Of a stretch of DNA of 9,999 nt, positions 1 to 6,222 are shown piece by piece. The stretch is taken from NCBI GenBank assembly GCA_902462525.1, contig CABQCA010000083.1, positions 1 to 9,999 of the forward strand, given 5' to 3'. A program made the translations under genes and the position numbers. The notes under the pieces were generated by a model. The model was not told the DNA's origin, did no database searches, and was given only the letters and a program-made list of their open reading frames with translations. The stretch's first letter is position 1, and the number at the start of each line of letters is the position of its first letter. This stretch comes from an uncultured Porphyromonadaceae bacterium. Its GTDB lineage: Bacteria; Bacteroidota; Bacteroidia; Bacteroidales; Muribaculaceae.

Positions 1-1131
1 GACGCTCTGTTCCGCGTCGCCCTTCCGGCCGACGAGCTATCAGAAGGACCGCATCGTCTTGTTGTGGGCGGCCTTACGCCTATGTCGAAGTTTACCATCG
101 TTCCCTTCGCCGCAAACACCATAGGCGAAGCCTCTGGCACTCCTCTCGAATATACAACCCGAAACAGCATCGTGCTCACTGAAGCCGGCGCTCTGGCCGA
201 CGTCTTCGCCGGAACAGCGAAAGTGGAGCTTCAGCGACTGACAGTTTCAGGCTTTATGAACGGCGACGATTTCCGCTTCCTGCGCATGCTTCTCGGCGCG
301 CCGGCGGTGCCCGGCACAACAACCGTTGAAAGCGCGGTTACCGACGCCGACCTCACCGACGCACATATTGTGGAAGGCGGCGGCAGCTACGACGGGGCAC
401 GCTTCACCGAAACCGACCGTATTACGACAGGTCTCCTTGCCGACTGCCCGCGGCTGCGGCAAATTCTTCTGCCGGCTTCAGCCGTGGCACTGGAACGTAA
501 CGCACTGGCCCGCTGCACGGCTCTCGTAGCCCTCACTGTGTCCGCCGGTATTGAATCATTGCTTCCTTCCGAAGGCTGCTCCGCCCTCGGAACCATCACT
601 GCGTCGGGCGCGAATACTGCGTTTACAGCCATCGACGGCGTACTTTTCAACAGCGCCGGCACCTCTATAGTATGGTTTCCGCTTGGTAAGACAGGCGACT
701 ACACACTCCCGTCCACAGTCACCCACATAGGCGAAGACGCCTTTGCAGGCACTCAAATAAAGAGCCTGAAGATACCGGCGTCGGTCACCGGAATCGGCCG
801 TGGAGCTTTTGCCGGGTCGGTGCTCGAAGAAATTTACATGCCCGACAACCTCGCCAACATATCGGAAGGATTGTTCCAGGGCTGCGGCGCACTTGCCACA
901 GTACGGCTGGGAAGCGGCACTCGCTACATCGGCGACTACACTTTCGACGGCACCGCCCTGCGCAATCTCTATGTCGCCGCCACGGTACCTCCTTTCGCCG
1001 GCAGCCTCGCTTTCGCCAACCGCTCGGAGAGCATGGGCGCCGCCTGCACGCTCCATGTGCCGCACGGCTGTGTGAAAATCTACCGCAATCATTCGCAATG
1101 GAGCGTTTTCGAACGCATCGAAGAGTATTAG
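1..1131 (+). CDS. BspA-like leucine-rich-repeat protein, 5' partial
   Basis: The frame is open from base 1, so the gene begins outside the window; the GTG at 64 is only the first start-like codon and lies inside a continuous coding frame. The first part (bases about 100-300) has the 'AGALADVF...LTVSGFMNGDDFRFLRML' pattern that precedes LRR units in Bacteroidales surface proteins. From about 430 to 1000 there are LRR_5 (BspA/TpLRR) units of about 22-23 residues, for example IGEDAFAGTQIKSLKIPASV, then GAFAGSVLEEIYMPDNL, then LFQGCGALATVRLGS. The end (VPHGCVKIYRNHSQWSVFERIEEY) is the usual closing segment of such proteins. Known members are mostly secreted or surface exposed and bind host or other macromolecules. 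The signal peptide or lipobox cannot be seen because the 5' end is missing. The gene lies 12 bp before a protein kinase gene and is probably co-transcribed with it. Family assignment is firm; the ligand is unknown. Confidence 0.9.
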   Translation, partial: DALFRVALPADELSEGPHRLVVGGLTPMSKFTIVPFAANTIGEASGTPLEYTTRNSIVLTEAGALADVFAGTAKVELQRLTVSGFMNGDDFRFLRMLLGAPAVPGTTTVESAVTDADLTDAHIVEGGGSYDGARFTETDRITTGLLADCPRLRQILLPASAVALERNALARCTALVALTVSAGIESLLPSEGCSALGTITASGANTAFTAIDGVLFNSAGTSIVWFPLGKTGDYTLPSTVTHIGEDAFAGTQIKSLKIPASVTGIGRGAFAGSVLEEIYMPDNLANISEGLFQGCGALATVRLGSGTRYIGDYTFDGTALRNLYVAATVPPFAGSLAFANRSESMGAACTLHVPHGCVKIYRNHSQWSVFERIEEY

Positions 1132-1143
1132 ACCACCACGACA

Positions 1144-2082
1144 ATGACCGAAAGAAACCACGACACTGAACCACAGGAATCCGACGACACCGACTCGGCC
1201 TACATAGGCATCAACGGCCCCACGGCCGCCGGCCTTGACCTCGGCGGTATATTCTCGAACGAATTCTCCAACATCACGTCTTTCTACACCTCGCCTAATG
1301 GTCCGATAGAAATCCACACGGCCACACGCTACGGCAAGCGCTACATTCTCAAAGGTCTGAAACAGCAGTTCCGCGAAAATCCCATCTACTCCATGTGTCT
1401 GGCCAAGGAATTCGAAATCGGAATGTCGCTCGACCATCCCAACATACGGCGCACCATAGGGCTTGAAGACACCGAAAGTCTCGGCCGGGTGATAGTTCTC
1501 GAATATGTCGACGGCAATACTCTCGAAAACCTCATAGCAACCCGCAGCCTCACTACGGCAGCGGCCCGCGCCATCGCCCGGCAGACAGCCGACACTCTGG
1601 CATACATTCACAGCAAACAGGTGTACCACCGCGATCTCAAGCCGGCGAACGTTCTCGTGTCGCACAGCGGCAATGTGGTAAAAATCATTGATTTCAGTCT
1701 CTCTGACAGCGGCGACTTCATAATTCTCAAAAATCCGTCGGGCTCGCGGCGTTATATGCCACCCGAACAGCTCAGCCCCGACGCCCGTCCCTCGGCTGTG
1801 GCCGACATCTACTCCTACGGCGTGCTCATCGGTGAACTTGCCGATGCCACCGGCGACGCACAACTGTCGCAGACTGCCGGAAAGTGCACCGAAGCCGACC
1901 CCTCGCGGCGACCGCAGTCAATGGAGTTCGTGCATCTGCCGTCTCCCGAGCCTTCACTTGCCGAACGTTTCTCAGCCTTCCTCTCATCGCCCGTTCTTAC
2001 AGTGATTCTGCTGTGCATATGCGCCGCACTCGCCGTGCTGATAGCAGTCCTGCTGACCGACAATACGCATAACTATGGATAA
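1144..2082 (+). CDS. Divergent Ser/Thr protein kinase with C-terminal membrane anchor
   Basis: This is a 312-residue Hanks-type kinase. Visible motifs are a probable beta-3 lysine K70 (RYILKGLK), alpha-C glutamate E89 followed by LDHPNI, the catalytic loop YHRDLKPANV (H162-R163-D164, K166, N169), the metal-binding DF motif at 183-184, PPE in place of APE (206-208), D221 in DIYSYGV, and the late arginine in SRRPQSM. Two features are odd. The metal-binding motif is DFS rather than DFG (serine codon agt at 1696-1698), and no GxGxxG loop can be recognised before K70. Residues about 283-304 form one hydrophobic helix near the C-terminus, so the kinase domain should be cytoplasmic and tail-anchored in the inner membrane; no extracellular sensor follows. 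HRD, K70 and N169 are all present, so activity is plausible, but the substrate is unknown. It starts 12 bp after the LRR gene and overlaps the next gene by 8 bp, which suggests an operon. Confidence 0.93.
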   Translation: MTERNHDTEPQESDDTDSAYIGINGPTAAGLDLGGIFSNEFSNITSFYTSPNGPIEIHTATRYGKRYILKGLKQQFRENPIYSMCLAKEFEIGMSLDHPNIRRTIGLEDTESLGRVIVLEYVDGNTLENLIATRSLTTAAARAIARQTADTLAYIHSKQVYHRDLKPANVLVSHSGNVVKIIDFSLSDSGDFIILKNPSGSRRYMPPEQLSPDARPSAVADIYSYGVLIGELADATGDAQLSQTAGKCTEADPSRRPQSMEFVHLPSPEPSLAERFSAFLSSPVLTVILLCICAALAVLIAVLLTDNTHNYG

Positions 2083-2695
2083 ACACTTCGCATTATCATC
2101 TCTGGTAGAACTGACCAACAAAAAGCTCGGCTACGAGCCGTCGACCCCGTCGGAATTCAACAATCTGAGCTGGGAAATCCAGAAAAAGACCGGACGGCCC
2201 ATAAGCCTGTCGTCCATAAAACGAATATGGGGATATGTGTCCTACGGAAGTTTCCCGTCTATAACGACTCTCAACACACTTGCCATCTACAACGGTTTCA
2301 GAAGCTGGGACACTTTCCTGATGAGCCACAACGGAAACGGCTGTTTCGACGATTCAGGGTTTATCGAGGAATCAGTGATAAGTGCCGGCAGACTCCACAC
2401 CGGCGACCGACTGCTGCTCAACTGGGGCAAGGGCAAACTCTGCGAAATGGAATGTATCGGTCCTGAGCGCTTCCAAGTGAACCGTTCGCAGAATATCAAA
2501 CTTCAGCCCGGCGACACTTTCTCGCTAAGCATAGTATGCCTGTATCACCCGCTCTTTCTTAGCGACCTTACACACAGCGGCATGCAGATACCCGCCTACA
2601 TCGGGGCCAGAAAAGGCGGAATAACTTCCATTACACTGATACCGTCCGCAGCAACGGATACGGATCAGACCGTACCGACAAGCGCTTCGATCTGA
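2075..2695 (+). CDS. Bacteroidetes protein with HTH-like N-terminal module and beta-rich C-terminal domain
   Basis: This 206-residue protein starts at the ATG inside the last codons of the kinase gene (8-bp overlap), which suggests coupled translation. Residues about 27-82 carry a pattern seen at the N-terminus of many Bacteroidetes proteins: a helix ending in a TG turn, then ISLSSIKRIWGY, then 'P...TLNTLAIYNGFRSWDTFL'. I read this as a helical, helix-turn-helix-like and possibly DNA-binding module. Residues about 100-190 look beta-rich and also match a recurrent Bacteroidetes pattern: GDRLLLNW, a phenylalanine-valine strand, 'N.KLQPGDTFSLS', a 'HPLFLSDL' segment and 'Y.GARKGGITSI'. No signal peptide or membrane helix is visible, so it is probably cytosolic. 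Its position suggests it could be a regulator or target of the kinase, but that is inference. Its 3' end overlaps convergent coaE by 31 bp. Function is not known. Confidence 0.8.
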   Translation: MDKHFALSSLVELTNKKLGYEPSTPSEFNNLSWEIQKKTGRPISLSSIKRIWGYVSYGSFPSITTLNTLAIYNGFRSWDTFLMSHNGNGCFDDSGFIEESVISAGRLHTGDRLLLNWGKGKLCEMECIGPERFQVNRSQNIKLQPGDTFSLSIVCLYHPLFLSDLTHSGMQIPAYIGARKGGITSITLIPSAATDTDQTVPTSASI

Positions 2696-3246
2696 GGCAG
2701 AAGCGCCTGTTGTCCGTCATTAAGTACTTTGAAAATTCTCAGAGGAGGCGCACCGGCGGGAGCGTCGGTGGTCTGTGCGGCTATGCGTCGTTCAACATCG
2801 CTGCGGCTCATGCCGTTGCGGCGCATCACCCGTTCTATGCGCAGTTCGGTCGGGGCCTCGACACGCCACTCGGCATCGACCATGAGATTGAGGCCGCTTT
2901 CATAGAGGATAGCTGTCTCGACAAATGTCGTGTCGGCGGCCTGTGAGGCAACCCAATGCGCAATATCTTCTTTTACAGCCTCATGGACTATAGCATTGAG
3001 GGCAAGCAGTTTTTCAGCATCGGCGAATACTACATCGGCTATGCGCCGGCGGTTGATGACGCCACCGGCCACGGCAAGACTGTCGATTTCGGCAATAAGA
3101 CGCGTCTTGATAGCCTCGTCGGTATCCATCAGCGCCTTGGCGCGGCTGTCGCAGTCGTACACCGGATAACCCATGGTGCGGAGGATACGGCTCACAACCG
3201 ACTTCCCGGACCCTATTCCGCCAGTTATGGCTACAAGACTTTTCAT
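2665..3246 (-). CDS. coaE: Dephospho-CoA kinase
   Basis: CoaE catalyses the last step of coenzyme A synthesis, the ATP-dependent phosphorylation of the 3'-hydroxyl of dephospho-CoA, in the cytosol. The 193-residue length is normal for the family. The P-loop GGIGSGKS lies at residues 9-16, followed by the family aspartates in YDCD (31, 33) that precede the CoA-binding helix. A strand-plus-acidic motif FVETAILYESGL (108-119) corresponds to the usual PLLFE segment. The lid-like arginines in RIERVMRRNGMSRSDVERRI (136-155) and the final 'VLND' element are also present. The gene is last in the nusB-yajC-YbbR-coaE operon and its ATG overlaps the YbbR stop codon by 4 bp (ATGA arrangement), so translation is likely coupled. 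Its last ten codons overlap the end of the convergent gene on the other strand. Confidence 0.97.
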   Translation of the reverse strand: MKSLVAITGGIGSGKSVVSRILRTMGYPVYDCDSRAKALMDTDEAIKTRLIAEIDSLAVAGGVINRRRIADVVFADAEKLLALNAIVHEAVKEDIAHWVASQAADTTFVETAILYESGLNLMVDAEWRVEAPTELRIERVMRRNGMSRSDVERRIAAQTTDAPAGAPPLRIFKVLNDGQQALLPQIEALVGTV

Positions 3247-4220
3247 CGCAGACGTTCGATTATGTACTCGGCACTGTCGGCCGACAGATGCACATTCTGA
3301 AGGTTCTGCGGGACATCGGTGAGAGTCAGCTTCATCATCTTGGTCGGGTTGCCCTGACTGATGCTGCGGTAGTCGGCGAGAATACGGAACTTCGGGTCAC
3401 TTTTGGGATAGATGCTCATGGGCACCATGTAGAAAACATCGATTTGCGCAGGGAAAGTGATGAGTTTCGTTCCCTCAGGCACATTCACCGGCTCGATGAC
3501 CACCTTACGGCTCTTGAATATCAGCGGTTCCACACGGAATGTCACGTCAATGCTGTCAGGAACGACGCGTGAGCCGGCCGGTCCTGTGAGGCGCACGCGG
3601 CGCGACTCATTCTCGGTGATGCCGGTGAGATGTATCGGCTCGGTGGTGACAGCCCGGAAATTATCGGGCAATGCGGTGCCGGGCGCCATGTACACACGCA
3701 CACTGTCGAGCGACTGCCACGGACGACCCTCGATGGCGAACTGCGGGCCGGTGGTCACCTTGTAGTCAAGGTTCACAGGCATCAGATATCCCGGATGAGT
3801 GGTATAGGGTATCGAAAGCGAGTCGGGGAACACCACGCTCACCTGAGCTCCGCCCATCGAGTTGCGAACGGTCGATTTAAGCTCGGTGGAACTCAGATGC
3901 AGCATACCGTTTGTGCGGAAAGCACGGAAGTCGATGTTCACCGTAGGCATCATGCCTATCTGCATCTTTATTACCTGGGTGCCGCGGGCACGAAGACTCA
4001 CGTTGAGAGCTTCAGGCCCGGCGCTGAGCAGCATCACCGAGTCGGGAACGTGGGTAATCTTCACCGGCAGACGCACGTCGAACTGTTCTTCCTCGTTAAG
4101 CGACAGCACCATCCACAGCACAGCCGAGATGATGATGAACACAAAGAACATCAGCGAGTCGCGGCCACGGCGCGAACGCACCGCAGCCATGAGCCGGGCG
4201 AAGGTAGCTTTCAGAGCCAT
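3243..4220 (-). CDS. YbbR-domain membrane-anchored protein
   Basis: This 325-residue protein has a short basic cytoplasmic N-terminus (R17, R18, R20), one membrane helix at about 22-40 (DSLMFFVFIIISAVLWMVLS) and a long beta-rich periplasmic region. The part just after the helix (EEEQFDVRLPVKITHVPDSV, then a strand with SLRARGTQV) matches the start of a YbbR repeat. Later stretches such as VVIEPVNVPEGTKL fit further YbbR-like strands. In Firmicutes, YbbR/CdaR proteins regulate the diadenylate cyclase CdaA. In Bacteroidetes the role is not established, and no cyclase gene is present here. It lies 6 bp after yajC and overlaps coaE by 4 bp, the usual Bacteroidales arrangement. The membrane topology and the link to YbbR are well supported; the specific function is not. 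Confidence 0.85.
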   Translation of the reverse strand: MALKATFARLMAAVRSRRGRDSLMFFVFIIISAVLWMVLSLNEEEQFDVRLPVKITHVPDSVMLLSAGPEALNVSLRARGTQVIKMQIGMMPTVNIDFRAFRTNGMLHLSSTELKSTVRNSMGGAQVSVVFPDSLSIPYTTHPGYLMPVNLDYKVTTGPQFAIEGRPWQSLDSVRVYMAPGTALPDNFRAVTTEPIHLTGITENESRRVRLTGPAGSRVVPDSIDVTFRVEPLIFKSRKVVIEPVNVPEGTKLITFPAQIDVFYMVPMSIYPKSDPKFRILADYRSISQGNPTKMMKLTLTDVPQNLQNVHLSADSAEYIIERLR

Positions 4221-4226
4221 AGGCTC

Positions 4227-4562
4227 TTATTTCTGCTGGTCGTTGTTCTGAGAATCCTGATTAGCTTCTTCAGCCGAAGGATAGACCGAGCCTTTGTCGA
4301 CACGGATGCGGACATCCTTGTCGATTTCGATGATGAACGACGAGTCCTTTATATCGCGGATAGTTCCGTAGATACCGCCGGCGGTGACCACTTTGTCGCC
4401 TTTGCCGAGGCCTTCGCGGAATTTCTTGATTTCTTTCTGGCGTTTCTGCTGGGGACGGATCATGAAGAAATAGAACACTGCGAAGAGTGCCACAATCATG
4501 AGAATGCTTCCGAGGCCGCCGCCCTGAGCTGTCGCGCCGTCGAGGAGAATGTAGTTTAACAT
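4227..4562 (-). CDS. yajC: Preprotein translocase subunit YajC
   Basis: YajC is the small inner-membrane partner of SecDF and the SecYEG translocon and assists protein export and membrane insertion. The 111-residue length is typical. A short N-terminus with a glycine-rich turn precedes one membrane helix at about 18-34. The family signature 'FYFFMIRPQQKRQKE' follows directly (30-44), and then the cytoplasmic beta domain with GLGKGDKVVTAGGIYGTI (51-68). The tail is acidic and polar, ending in a Q/N-rich stretch (NQDSQNNDQQK). The upstream 5' region is AT-rich and has no Shine-Dalgarno sequence, as is common in Bacteroidetes. It follows nusB after 118 bp and is 6 bp before the YbbR gene. Confidence 0.97.
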   Translation of the reverse strand: MLNYILLDGATAQGGGLGSILMIVALFAVFYFFMIRPQQKRQKEIKKFREGLGKGDKVVTAGGIYGTIRDIKDSSFIIEIDKDVRIRVDKGSVYPSAEEANQDSQNNDQQK

Positions 4563-4680
4563 TTGTATTTTAGCTTTTTAAATTAATAATCTATCAGGAA
4601 ATTAAGATGTCAGGAGGTTATTTTAGGCTGACAAGCTGACGGGCTGACAAGCAAATGCCCTCGTCCCTTACACCTCGCCC
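4563..4680. repeat. nusB-yajC spacer with three tandem 8-bp units
   Basis: The 118-bp spacer between nusB and yajC contains three head-to-tail octamers at 4627-4650: gctgacaa, gctgacgg, gctgacaa. A 6-bp inverted pair (TGTCAG at 4608-4613 and CTGACA at 4628-4633) could form a weak hairpin with a 14-base loop. The part next to yajC (4563-4610) is AT-rich and probably serves as its translation-initiation region. I see no convincing terminator or -7 box here, so read-through from nusB into yajC is plausible. Confidence 0.6.
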
Positions 4681-6156
4681 CTACAGCTTCTTGTCGATGA
4701 CGCCTTCGTCGGATAGCTTCTTCACCACGCTGTAGAGCACACCGTTGATAAAACCGCCGCTTCGGGGAGTGCTGTAGTCGTTGGCTATTTCGATGTATTC
4801 GTTCATCGACACCGGAACAGGTATCGAAGGATAGTGCACAATCTCGGCGATAGCTGTCAGAAGAATCACGATATCCATGAAAGCGAGGCGCTCGCTGTCC
4901 CACTGAGCCTTGTCGATAAAACTGTCGATGAGCGCCAGATACTTTTCGCGGTTCTGCACCACAGCCTCAAAAAGACCTGCGCCGAAAGCCTCGTCGGCAT
5001 CGTTCATGAACTTGGGCAGCAGTTCTATTTTGCCGGCACTGTCGGCAGTGGCGTCGTCGGCCTGTTCGCCATCGGCGGCGGCATAGGAGCGACGCATTGT
5101 CTTGAGCACGAAAGTGCTCATGATAGCAAGGTCGTCGTTCCAGTAAACGGCACGGTCCTCAAGGGCATCGGAGAGTTCATCACCGGGCACAATGACAGAG
5201 CGCATCATCTCGCGCCAGAAGGCGGCATCGGTGGCGAAATCGCCGGGAGCGCTTTCCATGTACTCCTTGTATGCTCCGGTAGCCGTAATATGGTCGAGCA
5301 GACGGCCGAACAACAGGTCGCTGTCGCGCCAGTTGGCGGGATCGGCGTCGGGATTATCGGCAATATAGTCGGCAAGCGGCTTGCAGTCGAGCAAAGCCTT
5401 CACATAGAGATTGTCGACAAAACGCAGGCTCGGATTGAGATCTTCTTCAGTGGGCACATATTTGTGCCGGGCCTCGTCGAGGCGCGCTTCCTGACAGCGG
5501 GTGATGTAGACCGGCAATATCAGCAGGGCGTGGTAGAGATCATAGGCCATGGAAAGCGAGCGGTCGAGGTCGCTACGGGCCTTGAGGTAGGTGGCACGGG
5601 TGTCGTCGAACGACATCATCGTGACAGAGAACATCTTCATGCCGTTGTCGAAGCCAAGATGACTGAAATTCTCGTCGCGTCGGAGCACACGCTCCACACC
5701 CTTATGCTTGCGGATAGTGGTGGTGAACACCGTATTCCAGAAAGCCACATCGTCGGCCATGGCAAGTTTACGCTTGCGCTTGTAGTCGTTGTAGACTGCC
5801 GACTGTGTCACGGCGGCGTACACATCGTCGAGGCAACTGTCGAAACGCGACAGCCGGTCGCGGTTTTTGGCCAGAATCACCCTCATGGCAGAATCGTCGT
5901 AGAGCGCCTTGCCGACACGGTTTTTCTTTATGCCGGGGTCGGCCTCAAGAGTGCGGCCCGAACCGGAACCCAGACTGATGGAACTTAGCTTGAGCAGCAG
6001 GACCAGCAGGTCGAGATAAACCGAATATGCGAACTGCCGCTCGCGTGAGCCGTCGGTATCGGCCGGAGGTGTTTCGAGTTTGAAATCCTTGCGCGTCAGC
6101 AGAAACGAGTACAGTATCTGGACGGTTTTGATTCTGATTAAACTGCGGTTTATCAT
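4681..6156 (-). CDS. nusB: Transcription antitermination factor NusB, enlarged by an apparent internal duplication
   Basis: NusB binds boxA RNA with NusE (S10) and helps assemble antitermination complexes on rRNA transcripts. Residues 1-20 (MINRSLIRIKTVQILYSFLL) match NusB helix 1. Residues about 419-482 carry the conserved C-terminal half: 'RLAFMDIVILLTAIAEI', then 'IPVPVSMNEYIEIANDYS', then 'SGGFINGVLYSVVKKL'. As I recall, Bacteroidetes NusB proteins are about 300 residues because of an insertion between these halves; this one is 491. The extra length appears to be a second copy of that insertion. Residues about 38-185 resemble about 196-357: AYSVYLDLL against AYDLYHALL, SAVYNDY (119-125) against TGAYKEY (293-299), and DDVAFW (135-140) against TDAAFW (309-314). 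The second copy is closer to the family pattern (YVPTEEDLNPSLRFVDN). It is the first gene of its operon, with a promoter box 33-40 bp upstream of the ATG. Confidence 0.94.
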   Translation of the reverse strand: MINRSLIRIKTVQILYSFLLTRKDFKLETPPADTDGSRERQFAYSVYLDLLVLLLKLSSISLGSGSGRTLEADPGIKKNRVGKALYDDSAMRVILAKNRDRLSRFDSCLDDVYAAVTQSAVYNDYKRKRKLAMADDVAFWNTVFTTTIRKHKGVERVLRRDENFSHLGFDNGMKMFSVTMMSFDDTRATYLKARSDLDRSLSMAYDLYHALLILPVYITRCQEARLDEARHKYVPTEEDLNPSLRFVDNLYVKALLDCKPLADYIADNPDADPANWRDSDLLFGRLLDHITATGAYKEYMESAPGDFATDAAFWREMMRSVIVPGDELSDALEDRAVYWNDDLAIMSTFVLKTMRRSYAAADGEQADDATADSAGKIELLPKFMNDADEAFGAGLFEAVVQNREKYLALIDSFIDKAQWDSERLAFMDIVILLTAIAEIVHYPSIPVPVSMNEYIEIANDYSTPRSGGFINGVLYSVVKKLSDEGVIDKKL

Positions 6157-6187
6157 ATTTCGATGTTCAATCTTTTCTGTTCAGTGT

Positions 6188-6196
6188 GCAAAGGTA
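6188..6196 (-). promoter_or_regulatory. Bacteroidetes -7 box upstream of nusB
   Basis: The minus strand reads TACCTTTGC here, an exact match to TAnnTTTG followed by C. It lies 33-40 bp upstream of the nusB ATG. A clear TTTG at the -33 position is not visible, so the assignment rests on the -7 box and its position. Confidence 0.65.
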
Positions 6197-6222
6197 CGCA
6201 AAATTTGCCGAATAACACTTTA

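Noticed and set aside
64..66. GTG as the start of the LRR gene
   Set aside because: The same frame is open to base 1 with protein-like sequence, and there is no start-region signal near 64.
556..1863. 435-codon open frame on the minus strand opposite the LRR and kinase genes
   Set aside because: It is antisense to two clearly recognisable proteins, matches no family I know, and such long shadows are common opposite GC-rich codon-biased genes.
3630..4559. 309-codon plus-strand frame opposite YbbR and yajC
   Set aside because: Histidine- and arginine-rich antisense product, overlaps two well-supported genes.
4613..4618. Plus-strand AGGAGG-like sequence in the nusB-yajC spacer
   Set aside because: No plus-strand gene follows; both flanking genes are on the minus strand.
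4834..5988. 384-codon plus-strand frame opposite nusB
   Set aside because: NusB motifs on the minus strand are unambiguous; the plus-strand product has no recognisable domain and mirrors its codon pattern.
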